Positions 8,001 through 16,444 are shown, counted from the first letter of the stretch. The stretch: DNA of 54,777 nucleotides from Flavobacteriales bacterium CG_4_9_14_3_um_filter_40_17 (GCA_002790195.1 PFUR01000047.1:1-54777); one strand, 5' to 3'. The notes: generated by a model from the sequence alone, not told the origin. Program-made: numbers and translations.

Positions 8001-8142
8001 GGGATTTATTCCATTTGTAATTGGCGGCCAAAATGAAGTTTTTTGGTTTGCTTTGGCAGTGGGGACTATTGGTGGTTTGATTTTTTCATTGATGGGAATT
8101 TTATTCTTTTTGCCCTTATTTGTATTGAAGAAGATAAACTAA
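5026..8142 (+). CDS. RND-superfamily efflux transporter, AcrB/MMPL-like
   Basis: 1038 residues, the usual length for an RND pump (12 membrane segments, two large periplasmic loops). TM1 is at residues 8-26 (VTIIFTILAVLGVFLLP). Two further membrane clusters lie at roughly 325-470 and 875-1035, each preceded by a periplasmic domain. The proton-relay helix reads GLIIDNSIVVID with Asp 395; the neighbouring Asp of AcrB is Asn here. N-terminal features such as the YTWPSASPGVLERQVTTPLE block are typical of the ACR family. There is no membrane-fusion protein or outer-membrane channel gene beside it, so it either borrows partners encoded elsewhere or works alone. The next genes are convergent, with a 20-base gap to the response regulator. 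Substrate unknown. Confidence 0.92.
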   Translation: MAKSTSPFRVTIIFTILAVLGVFLLPKLSVRLNPSDAVASLQVFYTWPSASPGVLERQVTTPLEAGFNTVKGIKDIQSRSSTGSGIITLTFDKNTEIDIARFETATIIRQLYKKLPEGISYPSIRVNRPDEEEVPAFLSFSIHADQSPFEIQETLKNQLEPPLSAIENVDKIEIYGANPLEYVLTYNELTLKQFGIQKTALFQALQNYFNRQSLGEVKSGNQYILLSLLPEKKINWHIPVASFNGRIVYLDELTKVREQEQEAQNYYRINGENAITLSVFATKNANTLVLAKRVENELTTLSENLPESYEITKVYDSTEYLNSELAKIYFRTVLSVLILLLFVLLASSSFRYLIIVAISLSANLGLAFLCYYIFDVDIQLYSLAGITISLGLIIDNSIVVIDHLRNQGNKNVFVAILASTLTTIGALSVIYFLDEKYRFNLLSFAQVIIINLMVSLAVAMILIPALLQKIQLKLPTKISAFNKVSDTLLQLYISLIHVFINYKKWLVVFIILVFGVPFFMLPKKLDQNKYWYERVYNTTIGNDFFIENVRPYIDRYLGGTLRLFSYYVFENTYYGKNEETKLMVEASMEKGATVHQMNEVFLEIENYLHSFPEIKQFTTNVYSGDYARLEVVFQDNQAQTSFPFALKNKLIVKALDWGGLSWNIFGVGNGFSSGSGVNDPINFAVQAKGYNYDELNQWSDTLKVFLEQHPRIQEVQIRENSMWRRRRGSEYHFQLDKEKLALAGVSPIAVFNQLSQKSLSKFQEAALTINGKFTPVRAVSSQSDDFDLWNLQNTQLGNLGTPYALRDVAHIDKVPEDENIYKENQEYIRLIDFQYTGSAKFGAKYLDEQLALLKTKLPLGYQFERKDIQYIFGQTENQSYFLLILFIISIIYFITAILFESLTQPFAIVSVIPISFIGVFLAFYLFDFNFDQGGMASFVLLSGITVNASIFILDQFNKLKKNQPLSDKLTLYMSAFRQKIFPILLTVFSTILGFIPFVIGGQNEVFWFALAVGTIGGLIFSLMGILFFLPLFVLKKIN

Positions 8143-8162
8143 CACCAATCTGTTGCGCATCA

Positions 8163-8843
8163 TCAACACACCAATTTATATCCAAACCCCCGCACGTTGA
8201 TGATTTCTACCGAAGTATCGTCCTGCAGTTTTTTCCGTAGTTTGGAGACAAACACATCCATGCTGCGCGCGGCAAAAAAATCATCATTGCTCCATATTTT
8301 GTTCAAGATATAGTTGCGTTCGAGCAGTTGGTTTTTTTGAAGTAGCAGTTCGTGCAGCAAGACCGATTCCCGATGGGTGAGGGTTTGGGTTTGGCTTCCG
8401 AGAGTCAAAGTTTGCTTGTTGGCATTAAACGTGTATTTTCCGATAGGGTGCTGTTTTTGAGAAATTTCTTTGCCGGCTCGTCCCAAAAGCGCGTGAATCC
8501 GGACAATCAATTCCTCCATGCTAAAAGGTTTTTTAAGGTAATCGTTGCCGCCCGCATGAAAACCTTCCACCACATCGGCCACCTGCGATTTGGCCGTGAG
8601 AAATACAATTGGAATTTCCGTATTTTCTTTTCTTATCTCTTTCGCCAAACTGAAACCGTCTTGTTTGGGCATCATCACGTCGAGCACCAACACATCGGGT
8701 TTGTGTATTTGAAATTCTCTAAAAGCAGCCTCTCCGTCCGTGCAAAGCCTCACCTCAAAATCGCGGGTTTCCAAACTCTCCTTGACAATTTGACCAAGGG
8801 CAGGCTCGTCTTCGGCGTAGATGATTTTGATGCGTTTGTTCAT
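8163..8843 (-). CDS. OmpR/RprY-type response regulator
   Basis: 226 residues. An N-terminal receiver (acidic pocket EDE at 11-13, phosphoacceptor Asp 55 in VLVLDVMMP, Thr in FLTAK, Lys in YLKKPFS) is followed by a winged-helix DNA-binding domain (HRESVLLHELLLQ, MDVFVSKLRKKL, NVRGFGYKL). The receiver resembles RprY of Bacteroides (DVMMPKxDGF, KPFSMEEL). Start ATG 8843 overlaps the sensor-kinase stop by 4 bases, so the pair is translated together. The likely targets are the divergent genes beyond the kinase, given the TTAAC repeats at 10294-10329. The name RprY is a family resemblance, not proof of orthology. Confidence 0.93.
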   Translation of the reverse strand: MNKRIKIIYAEDEPALGQIVKESLETRDFEVRLCTDGEAAFREFQIHKPDVLVLDVMMPKQDGFSLAKEIRKENTEIPIVFLTAKSQVADVVEGFHAGGNDYLKKPFSMEELIVRIHALLGRAGKEISQKQHPIGKYTFNANKQTLTLGSQTQTLTHRESVLLHELLLQKNQLLERNYILNKIWSNDDFFAARSMDVFVSKLRKKLQDDTSVEIINVRGFGYKLVC

Positions 8844-10252
8844 TGTTGAAAGCGAATAATAAATTGTGAAGCAAAATTTACACCCGATTCGTATCGGATA
8901 GTTCCTCCCATTTTTTCCACCAAAGTTTTCACGTAAAACAGCCCAATGCCGAATCCTTTTACGTTGTGGGTATTGCCGCTTGGCACCCGAAAAAACTGCT
9001 CAAACAGTTCTTTGTGGTATTTTTTGGGAATGCCGTTTCCGTTATCAGAAACTGAAAAAAAAATTTCTTTGCCGTCAACTTGCAAATGAATTTCAATTTG
9101 TCCTCCGCCATATTTTACCGCATTGTCGAGCAGGTTGTTTAAAATGTTTTCAAAGTGAAACGGGTCGGATTTTTTGTTGAAAGCATCGTGTTTTGTGACG
9201 AATGCAAACTGTTTTTCGGGATATTGCAATTGATATTTTTCCAACACATTTTGGATAAGCGGAATCCAATCAAGCGATTCATTTTGCAAAGCCAAGCTTT
9301 CTGTTTTGAGCGTGGCAGATTCGAGCAAACGCTCTACCATGGTATTGAGTTTGCCCAACTGATTACGGCTGATATCGAGATACATGGCAGATTTGTCAGG
9401 ATTGTTTGCCGCCTGAAAACTCCCGAAACTCTCCAAGGCCGCGCTCACCGTTGCGATGGGTGTTTTAAACTCGTGGGTGAGGTTGCTGATGAGGTCATTT
9501 TTGATTTCGGAAGCCTTTTTTTGTGCCTTGATGATTTTCAGCAGAAAAAGCAAACTGCCGATGGTAAGCGCAGTCAGCAACAACGACAGAAAAATACCGG
9601 ACAGGCTGCTGAGAAAAATTTGCTTGGGACTGTTGGGATAATAGAGATCAAGATGTTCACCTATTTTTAAATAACCGGATTTGGAATTTTTAACAAATAA
9701 ACGACTCGAATTTGTAGGCTTACTTGGATACCAAACCGTATCTATGAAGGCATGCCGAATGTATAGCTCAGATTTATCCAATTCTGGAAGCATCTTTGTT
9801 ACGAAGTTATAAAGCAAGTCTATTTTCAAGGTGTCGCTGTGGATTGAAACAAAGAATTTTTCAGCTTTTTTAATTGCAAAAACGCTATCTGCCTGCATCC
9901 CATTATAAACCTCAAGTGAAATATTAGTTGAATCTTCTTTAATATTTTTAAACCACTCAGAATTGATGTTTAAATTTTTCAAAAATGGAGATTTTGTTTC
10001 CATTTTTACTTTGCTTTTAAAAATGATGGTGTCAATCTTAGCCTCTTCTCGAAAAAAAGCAAAATTGGTTTCTTTTGAAATCTCACCGTAATATCCGTCA
10101 AAAGCATTGTCTAAGGCCAATTGCAACTGCTTGTCAAACTGTTCGCGGTTGTAGCGGTAATTGTTGATATTCCAATACACCTGCACACCGATGGTGAGCA
10201 AGATAGTAATTGCGACGAGCCAAACGATGATGCGGTAGTTTTGTTCTTTCAC
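8840..10252 (-). CDS. Sensor histidine kinase, RprX-like
   Basis: 470 residues from a GTG start at 10252; the first membrane segment begins at residue 8, which fixes the start. Topology: TM1 at 8-27, a periplasmic sensor of about 185 residues, TM2 near 214-240, then HisKA with LTHEFKTP (phosphorylated His 260) and HATPase (NILNNLLDNAVKYGG, DNGNGIP, GFGIGLFYV). A -7 element TATTTTTG at 10257-10264 ends only 4 bases before the GTG, so the mRNA is nearly leaderless. Upstream regulator-type repeats suggest autoregulation. The sensed signal is unknown. The divergent GLPGLI and outer-membrane genes are the obvious candidates for control. Confidence 0.93.
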   Translation of the reverse strand: MKEQNYRIIVWLVAITILLTIGVQVYWNINNYRYNREQFDKQLQLALDNAFDGYYGEISKETNFAFFREEAKIDTIIFKSKVKMETKSPFLKNLNINSEWFKNIKEDSTNISLEVYNGMQADSVFAIKKAEKFFVSIHSDTLKIDLLYNFVTKMLPELDKSELYIRHAFIDTVWYPSKPTNSSRLFVKNSKSGYLKIGEHLDLYYPNSPKQIFLSSLSGIFLSLLLTALTIGSLLFLLKIIKAQKKASEIKNDLISNLTHEFKTPIATVSAALESFGSFQAANNPDKSAMYLDISRNQLGKLNTMVERLLESATLKTESLALQNESLDWIPLIQNVLEKYQLQYPEKQFAFVTKHDAFNKKSDPFHFENILNNLLDNAVKYGGGQIEIHLQVDGKEIFFSVSDNGNGIPKKYHKELFEQFFRVPSGNTHNVKGFGIGLFYVKTLVEKMGGTIRYESGVNFASQFIIRFQQ

Positions 10253-10293
10253 AAATCAAAAATACAAGCTTTGTTTGTAAAATATGGATTTGG

Positions 10294-10329
10294 TTAACAC
10301 TCGTTAACACTTATTAACTGCCAATTAAG
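10294..10329. promoter_or_regulatory. TTAAC direct repeats, likely response-regulator operator
   Basis: TTAAC occurs at 10294, 10304 and 10314, exactly one helical turn apart, followed by TTAAG at 10325. Such tandem direct repeats are how OmpR-family regulators bind. They lie between the divergent sensor-kinase gene and the GLPGLI gene, about 30 bases upstream of GATATTTG (10341-10348), a near match to a -7 element for the rightward genes. The binding protein is inferred to be the regulator at 8163-8843. Confidence 0.55.
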
Positions 10330-10360
10330 TTTAAAAGGTGGATATTTGTATCGATAATTT

Positions 10361-10386
10361 AGAAGTCAGAATAGAGAAGTCAGAAT
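10361..10386. repeat. Tandem 12-base repeat AGAAGTCAGAAT
   Basis: Two perfect copies of AGAAGTCAGAAT at 10361-10372 and 10375-10386, 14 bases apart, in the leader of the GLPGLI gene. No function can be inferred. Confidence 0.6.
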
Positions 10387-10403
10387 TTCAATGAGAAGTA
10401 AAC

Positions 10404-10505
10404 ATGAGAGAACCAGCAAAAACCTTTGAAGATTTGTCACCGATGGAGGAAATTAGCAAGCTGCTGGAAGCTTATTCGAAAGCCATTCTGAATTCTGATT
10501 CCTGA
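10404..10505 (+). CDS. 33-codon leader ORF upstream of the GLPGLI gene
   Basis: ATG 10404 to TGA 10503-10505, 33 residues, acidic and helical in character (DLSPMEEISKLLEAYSKAIL). It lies between the presumed promoter and the GLPGLI start at 10544. Coding periodicity is hard to judge at this length. It may be a real small protein, an upstream ORF affecting the next gene, or chance. Confidence 0.3.
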   Translation: MREPAKTFEDLSPMEEISKLLEAYSKAILNSDS

Positions 10506-10543
10506 TTTATAAATTTTTCAGCATATTCAAACATAAAAAAACA

Positions 10544-11410
10544 ATGAAACCTAATTCTACACTCATGAAGTCAATGCTCACCCTCTTCGTTTCAGCTTCC
10601 TTGTTTCTCGTATCTCATTTGCATGCGCAGTCATTTCAGGGAATCGCCCATTACAAAACCAAAACGGCCATGAAAATCACCATGGACAGCACGCAGGTTT
10701 CCGGTGAAATGCGACAGCAAATCAAAGAAATGATGAAAAAGCAGATGGAGAAAGAATACACGCTTCAATTTGATGCCACCACTTCTTCCTACAAAGAAGA
10801 CGAAAGCCTCGGCGCGCCTGCTAGCGGGGGCAATATGGTGTTTTCTTTTTCTTCCGGAAACAGAGGTGTTTTGTACAGAAATACCAAAGAGAAAACCTTT
10901 GCGAAAGAATCGGACTTGTTTGGAAAACCTTTTCTAATCAAAGACAGTTTGAAAGTGTATGATTGGAAACTCGAAAACGAATCTAAAAAAATCGGGAATT
11001 ATACTTGCTACAAAGCGACTTTTGAAAAGGAAATAAAACAACTCAGTTTTTCCACTGACAAAAAAAGCGAGACGGACTCCATCATAGATAAAAAAGAGGA
11101 AGTAAAAAAACAAACCATCACGGCTTGGTACACACCCGAAATCCCGGTCAACATCGGGCCGTCCAACTATTGGGGTTTGCCCGGGCTTATCCTTGAAGTC
11201 AACGACGGAAACACCACCATGATTTGCGATAAAATCGTGCTCAACCCAAAAGAAAAATTTACCATCGAGCCACCCAAAAAAGGGAAAGAAGTCACCCAAG
11301 CCGAATATGACAAATTGTTGGAAGAAAAAATGAAAGAGATGCAGGAAATGTACGGTGGTGGCAAAAAAGGAAAAGACGGAAACAGCATCGAAATTAGAAT
11401 TGGGAATTGA
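10544..11410 (+). CDS. GLPGLI family secreted protein
   Basis: 288 residues with a signal peptide ending near SHLHAQS (residue 30). The family hallmark WGLPGLILEV is at 210-219, preceded by TAWYTPEIPVNIGPSNYWG. Residues 55-72 and the C-terminus are charged and helix-prone. GLPGLI proteins are Bacteroidota-specific, exported, of unknown biochemical role, and often encoded beside an outer-membrane barrel protein, as here (next gene 182 bases downstream, same strand). With the divergent two-component system and its candidate operator this suggests an envelope-response unit. Start chosen as the first ATG, which gives a short basic N-region; the ATG at codon 8 is also possible. Confidence 0.88.
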   Translation: MKPNSTLMKSMLTLFVSASLFLVSHLHAQSFQGIAHYKTKTAMKITMDSTQVSGEMRQQIKEMMKKQMEKEYTLQFDATTSSYKEDESLGAPASGGNMVFSFSSGNRGVLYRNTKEKTFAKESDLFGKPFLIKDSLKVYDWKLENESKKIGNYTCYKATFEKEIKQLSFSTDKKSETDSIIDKKEEVKKQTITAWYTPEIPVNIGPSNYWGLPGLILEVNDGNTTMICDKIVLNPKEKFTIEPPKKGKEVTQAEYDKLLEEKMKEMQEMYGGGKKGKDGNSIEIRIGN

Positions 11411-11455
11411 TTTTGAAAATGAGTTATTAATGGGGGCATCATAGAATACACAAAT

Positions 11456-11483
11456 AGGTTTCGACTGCGCTCAACCTGACAAG
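11456..11483. repeat. Dispersed intergenic repeat fragment
   Basis: The segment around TTTCGACTGCGCTCAACCTG resembles short intergenic repeats I have seen scattered in flavobacterial genomes (CTTCGACT-GCGCTCA-type). Only this copy is recognised in the window; identification is from memory. Confidence 0.4.
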
Positions 11484-11592
11484 GGTTTTCAAGAATTTGA
11501 CAAAAACTAATTGACAAACCTATTAATAATCCTACAAAACCTTTCAGGTTTAACCACCAACGCTTTCCTTTTTAATTTCATTACTTTTCGAT

Positions 11593-14280
11593 ATGCAAAA
11601 AAATACCCTATTTATGCTATTAGGTTTCCTGCTACTTTGCCTAAACGTGGCCGCACAAACGGTTCGCGTATCCGGCACAGTCAAAGATTCGTTGGGCAAC
11701 CCGTTGGAAATGGCAAACGTGTTGGCCGTGGATGTTTTGGCAAACGGCATCGCTTCCTATTCGGTGACGGATGCGCAGGGAAGATACAAATTGGACTTGG
11801 AAATCGGTAAATCCTACCTGATTCGGAGCAGTTATGTCGGTTTCACCATGTTTGAAGAGAAATTGCTGCTCAACGAGCCTAAATCCATCGAAAAAAACAT
11901 CGTGATGAAGCCGCAAAATGCCTTGGATGAAGTTGAACTCATCTACGAAATGCCGGTGGTGGTGAAAGGCGATACCATCGTTTACAAAGCAGATGCATTC
12001 ACTACGGGCAATGAAAAAAAATTGAAAGATGTGCTGGAAAAACTACCCGGTTTCCAGGTGGACAAAGAAGGAAACGTAAAAGTACAAGGCAAGGATGTCA
12101 GCAAGGTGATGGTAGAAGGCAAAGATTTTTTTGACGGCGATACCAAAACAGCTTCCAAAAACCTGCCTGCCGATGCGGTGGACAAAGTGGAAGTGCTGCA
12201 AAATTTTAACGACATCAGTCCGTTGGGCAGTGTCAATGACAGCGATGCCATTGCGCTCAACATCAAATTGAAAGACGGCAAAAAGAGCATGCTTTTTGGC
12301 GATGTGGCTGCTTCGAGCGGGCACGATGAGCGTTATGCAGGCCATGCCAACCTGTTTTTATACAAACCCAAAAGCAGTTTTAACTTCATCGGCGATTTGA
12401 ACAATATCGGCGAGCCGGCACTCACGCTGCAAGATTATTTTCGCTTCAGCGGTGGATTTGGCGGTCTTTCGCAACGCAGTGGCTCATCCATCAACATTGC
12501 TTCAGATGATGCGGGCTTTTTGCCCTTGCGCGACAACAAAGCAGCCAACATTGATGCTCGTTTTGCCGGGTTAAACTATACGCTCAATCCCAACAAAAAA
12601 TGGAACTTCTCAGGTTTTGGTATGTTTTTGAGCAACAACACCGATTTGCGCTCCGAAACCTCACGCACCTATCTTCGCGAAGACGGAAACCAGTTGGAAG
12701 AATTGACCGATAAAACCAATCAGCGGAACAATTCGGGTCAAATCAAACTCACCGGAAAATACAAACCCACAAGCGGGCTCGAAATCAGAGGGCAGACTTT
12801 TTTAAAATATGCCGACATTGTTCAAAAGGAAAATCAAATTTCCGATTTTTCAGGAACTGTCAACGCCATTACTTCCGAAAACAAGCAGCATCCGCTGACT
12901 TTTAACCAAAGTTTGAATGCGTATTTTGCTAAAAGCGACCGGCATATTTTTTCTTTTGAAAGCCAGTTTTTGTACAAACAGCAAGACCCGTTTTTTGATT
13001 TGGAAACCAGCCAAAGGCAGTTTGCCGGCATCATTCCCACGGTTGATGATGCGGTGTTCAATCTTTTGCAAAACCGGAATGTTTTTACCCGGAAATTGGA
13101 CACGCGATTAAGCTATTATTATGTTTTTAACAAGAAAAATCATTTGAATTTTATCCTTGGAAATGTTACTGCCAATCAATTTCTCGGCTCATCTTTGGCG
13201 CAGCAAACCACCGATGGCAATCGCGTCGATTTTACAGACGAGGGCTTGCTCAACCGATTCAGATACCGGTTTTCGGACACCTATGCGACCGTGCAGCTCA
13301 CCTCAAAATTGGGCGCATTTGAACTTCGGCCAGGCGTGAATGTTCACTTTTTTAACACCTCAAATTTTCAGTTTTCTGACAAACTGAGCAATGATCAAGT
13401 GTTGGTTTTGCCCACTTTAAACGCAAAATACAACATTACCAGATCGCATTCGCTTACACTGAATTACGGCATCAAAGCCGAATATACCGATGTCAACAAT
13501 TTGGCTTCGGGTGTTATCATAAGTGGTTACAACACTTTGTTTTCAGGCAACCGGGATTTAGACAACCAATGGTATCACCAAGTTTCACTCAATTATTTTA
13601 ATTTTAATTCGTATAATTTTTCAAACATCTACGGCAATATTTCCTACAGCCGACGAATAGACGACATCACAAACACCGTCCGATTTGAAAACTTTGAACA
13701 AATTTTGACCACCGTCAACACGGCTTCTGCCAACGACATTTTGAGTGGTTCGGCTACTTATGAAAAGCGTTTCAGGAAATTTAAAACAAACCTGACAACC
13801 AACATCAATTACAGCAAAATAAACAACAGCATTGATGATATTAAAAACACCAACCGAACGCTCACGCAAAACTACAAAGCTTCCGTAGAAAGCAATTTTA
13901 AAGACAGCCCAAACGTGGAAATCGGTTTTGAAACAACCAATAATTTCTACACCGGAAGCCAAACCACATCCCGTTTTGTGACGGACAGCCCATTTGCAAG
14001 CATCGAAATCCCGTTTTTGAAAAACTTCCTTTTTGAGGCCGATTACACCTACAACAATTATAAAAACCGTTCGCAAAGCACGTCATCGAATTATGATTTT
14101 CTCAATGCCCGCCTGACCTATTCCAAAGACAAAAGTTCGTGGGAATTTTATCTGTACGACACCAACCTGACCAACACAACGTCCATCAACAACGACAGTT
14201 TCAACGATTTTATCATCAGCACCAACCGCTATATCGTGCAGCCTCGTTATGTGTTTATTGGAGTGAAATGGAAGCTATAG
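11593..14280 (+). CDS. Outer-membrane beta-barrel protein with carboxypeptidase-regulatory-like N-domain
   Basis: 895 residues. Signal peptide at 1-21 (LLGFLLLCLNVAAQ), then a carboxypeptidase-regulatory-like beta-sandwich at about 25-110 (VRVSGTVKDSLGNPLEMANV), a plug-like region (LKDVLEKLPGFQVDKEGNVKVQGK, with each half conserved in this family) and a barrel to the C-terminus ending FIGVKWKL. The barrel part is typical of the OMP_b-brl_3 group rather than classical SusC; no obvious TonB box is visible. It forms a likely unit with the GLPGLI gene just upstream. Transport substrate unknown; a role in envelope maintenance or metal/peptide uptake is speculative. Confidence 0.85.
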   Translation: MQKNTLFMLLGFLLLCLNVAAQTVRVSGTVKDSLGNPLEMANVLAVDVLANGIASYSVTDAQGRYKLDLEIGKSYLIRSSYVGFTMFEEKLLLNEPKSIEKNIVMKPQNALDEVELIYEMPVVVKGDTIVYKADAFTTGNEKKLKDVLEKLPGFQVDKEGNVKVQGKDVSKVMVEGKDFFDGDTKTASKNLPADAVDKVEVLQNFNDISPLGSVNDSDAIALNIKLKDGKKSMLFGDVAASSGHDERYAGHANLFLYKPKSSFNFIGDLNNIGEPALTLQDYFRFSGGFGGLSQRSGSSINIASDDAGFLPLRDNKAANIDARFAGLNYTLNPNKKWNFSGFGMFLSNNTDLRSETSRTYLREDGNQLEELTDKTNQRNNSGQIKLTGKYKPTSGLEIRGQTFLKYADIVQKENQISDFSGTVNAITSENKQHPLTFNQSLNAYFAKSDRHIFSFESQFLYKQQDPFFDLETSQRQFAGIIPTVDDAVFNLLQNRNVFTRKLDTRLSYYYVFNKKNHLNFILGNVTANQFLGSSLAQQTTDGNRVDFTDEGLLNRFRYRFSDTYATVQLTSKLGAFELRPGVNVHFFNTSNFQFSDKLSNDQVLVLPTLNAKYNITRSHSLTLNYGIKAEYTDVNNLASGVIISGYNTLFSGNRDLDNQWYHQVSLNYFNFNSYNFSNIYGNISYSRRIDDITNTVRFENFEQILTTVNTASANDILSGSATYEKRFRKFKTNLTTNINYSKINNSIDDIKNTNRTLTQNYKASVESNFKDSPNVEIGFETTNNFYTGSQTTSRFVTDSPFASIEIPFLKNFLFEADYTYNNYKNRSQSTSSNYDFLNARLTYSKDKSSWEFYLYDTNLTNTTSINNDSFNDFIISTNRYIVQPRYVFIGVKWKL

Positions 14281-14567
14281 ATTTTCCGGGCAGATTGAAT
14301 TTTGCTCAAAAACGTTAACTTTAGATTGTTTTTTATTCAACACAACCCAAAAACGAAACACTTATGGCTTTTCCGGTTTGGCGCTCACACATGCTCATTC
14401 AAATTCTTATATCTTCTGAAAGACAATTTCCAATTTTCTGACACGATTGGATTTTTCATAAACCGACACTTGCATTTTTATGATTTTTTTAAATCATTTA
14501 ACTCATATTATGCATAATTGTCTGATTTTTTATGCAGTTGTTTTAACGCTGTGAATTTCAAAATCAA
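14281..14567. other. Intergenic region without a recognisable gene
   Basis: 287 bases between the convergent outer-membrane protein and gldD. Very AT-rich, with short open frames of no coding character. No hairpin terminator was found for either gene. Confidence 0.6.
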
Positions 14568-15119
14568 TTATTTTTTCCAACGAAAAGATTCCATCAGGGT
14601 TTTTATGTCTTTTGCCAAGTAAACTGCTGCCGGTAAAATGGAATCGTAGTTTGGGCGGGCTTCAAAATAAACTGATCCGACAACAAAATTCCAAACGCTG
14701 TCCGTCAGGTAGAATTGAGTCTGCGAAGCTGCATTTCCTGTGACTTCATACAGCATTCCGAATACACGGTTTTTGGAATTCACAAACAATTGCTCGGAAA
14801 TTGATTCTGCTTTGATAACGTGTTTTTGGGTAAAATTCTGTGCATCGCGCAGGAGCGAGTCCAAATTGTTGACCACCGGTTTGTAAGAGATAAAAATGGC
14901 ACCTTTTTGCAACGGATAGTAAATCCGGATGTCGTGGTTTGACTCTTTGACAACCAAAGCCGATTTGTTTTTTTGAAACAAATAAGGTTCTTCTATCTCT
15001 AAGGTATCGTAATCAGCTACCGGATATTCGAGTGAAAGCTGCGTCTTGGGTTTTGGTAAAACAGGATCTTTGCAAGCAAGCATCAAAAGCAATACAATAA
15101 AACTTAATACAAATTTCAT
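14568..15119 (-). CDS. gldD: Gliding motility lipoprotein GldD
   Basis: 183 residues. Lipoprotein signal with LLMLAC (Cys 16), then the GldD-type sequence: LSLEYPVADYDTLE, PYLFQKNKSALV and RIYYPLQKGAIFISYKPV, ending FRWKK. GldD is an essential lipoprotein of the Bacteroidota gliding machinery linked to type IX secretion. Its ATG overlaps the stop of gldE by 4 bases, the gene order known from Flavobacterium. It is the last gene of the mutY-ssb-gldE-gldD run. Presence of gldD/gldE means the machinery exists; it does not prove motility. Confidence 0.93.
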   Translation of the reverse strand: MKFVLSFIVLLLMLACKDPVLPKPKTQLSLEYPVADYDTLEIEEPYLFQKNKSALVVKESNHDIRIYYPLQKGAIFISYKPVVNNLDSLLRDAQNFTQKHVIKAESISEQLFVNSKNRVFGMLYEVTGNAASQTQFYLTDSVWNFVVGSVYFEARPNYDSILPAAVYLAKDIKTLMESFRWKK

Positions 15120-16423
15120 TGCAGCTGATTCAAGGTAATTTTAATCTGTTTAATCCGCTTTTTGTCTAAGGCTTCAATGGTAAATTTGAAATTGTCGAAA
15201 AGTATAACTTCTCCTTTTTTGGGAAATCTCCCGGATATTTCCAGTAACAATCCCGCTAAAGTTTCCGATTCGCCTTTGGCGTTTTCGAACATTGTTTCAT
15301 CTTCCAAATTAATCGCTTTATAGAATTCCTGAAGATTGGTTTTACCTTCAAAAATGTAATTATGATCGTCCAATTTTGAATAAATCAAATCTTCATCGTC
15401 AAACTCGTCGCTGATGTCGCCTACGATTTGCTCAATGATATCTTCCAACGAAACAATTCCCGAAGTGCCTCCATATTCGTCAACCACGATGGCCAAGTGT
15501 ATTTTTTTTTCTTGAAATTCTTTGAGCAAATCATCTAACTTTTTGTTTTCCGGAACAAAATAGGGTTGCCTGAGCAAGCTTATCCACTTAAAATCTTTTT
15601 TGTCGATGTGTGGTAACAAATCTTTAGAATAAAGCACGCCAACCACGGTGTCTAAATTTTCTTTGTAAACCGGAACACGCGAATACCCGTTTTCTACAAT
15701 TAGTGGGAGGACTTCGGAAAAACTGGTGCTTTCGTTGAGTGCAAAAACATCAATGCGGGGTTTCATCACCTGCCGCGTATCTGTGTTTCCAAAATTGACA
15801 ATTCCCTGCAAAATTTTATGTTCTTCTAGGGTCGTTTCTTCATCGGAGGTAAGTTCGAGCGCGTGTGACAAATGATCGACAGAAAAATTGGAAGATTGCT
15901 GCTTGAATTTTTTTTCTACAAAAATTGAAAAAGAACGCATTGGCATACTGATGGGTGTCAAAGCGATATTTAAAAACTGTATGATATCAGCCACTTTCAG
16001 TGAAAACAAGACAGAATTCCTTGATGCGTATATTTTGGGCAGTATCTCTCCAAAAAACAAGATGATAAATGACACCAAACCAATCTCTAAAGTGAATTTG
16101 AGCCACGGTTCGAGATTCGCAAAAATCAAATTGGTGATTTGAACGGAAATTACTACAATGGCTATGTTTATGAAATTATTGACGACAAGGATGGTAGCCA
16201 ATAGCTTTTTGGGGCGCTCCAACAATGTCATAATCAACAACTTTTTACGTTGCTTTTCAATTTCTTCAATATCTTTTTTGGTCAGTGAAAACATTGCTAT
16301 TTCAGATCCGGACACAAGCGCGGAAGCCATCAGTAACAACAAAAGAAGGATGATATTGATTGTCAAATCGCTGTTGGTCATGCCAATAACAAGAAACGGA
16401 ATACGCGCAGTATCGGGATCCAA
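15116..16423 (-). CDS. gldE: Gliding motility protein GldE (CNNM/CBS transporter-like)
   Basis: 435 residues. An N-terminal CNNM (DUF21) membrane domain with segments near 21-40, 87-107, 118-140 and 147-163 contains the ALVSGSEIAMFSLTKKDIE signature. Then come paired CBS domains (MKPRIDVFALNE, RVPVYKENLDTVVGVLYSKDLL, AIVVDEYGGTSGIVSLEDIIEQ) and a C-terminal CorC/HlyC domain (GLLLEISGRFPKKGE). This is the hemolysin/CorC family architecture; in Bacteroidota the copy next to gldD is GldE. Start at ATG 16423 (MDPD) resembles known GldE N-termini. 21 bases separate it from ssb upstream. Confidence 0.92.
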   Translation of the reverse strand: MDPDTARIPFLVIGMTNSDLTINIILLLLLLMASALVSGSEIAMFSLTKKDIEEIEKQRKKLLIMTLLERPKKLLATILVVNNFINIAIVVISVQITNLIFANLEPWLKFTLEIGLVSFIILFFGEILPKIYASRNSVLFSLKVADIIQFLNIALTPISMPMRSFSIFVEKKFKQQSSNFSVDHLSHALELTSDEETTLEEHKILQGIVNFGNTDTRQVMKPRIDVFALNESTSFSEVLPLIVENGYSRVPVYKENLDTVVGVLYSKDLLPHIDKKDFKWISLLRQPYFVPENKKLDDLLKEFQEKKIHLAIVVDEYGGTSGIVSLEDIIEQIVGDISDEFDDEDLIYSKLDDHNYIFEGKTNLQEFYKAINLEDETMFENAKGESETLAGLLLEISGRFPKKGEVILFDNFKFTIEALDKKRIKQIKITLNQLQ

Positions 16424-16444
16424 GGGCTGGGTTTTAGTTAGACA

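Noticed and set aside
14302-14517. A 71-codon frame after the outer-membrane protein gene
   Set aside because: No ATG at its start, composition dominated by AT-driven F, N, Y and K; no similarity to anything recognised.
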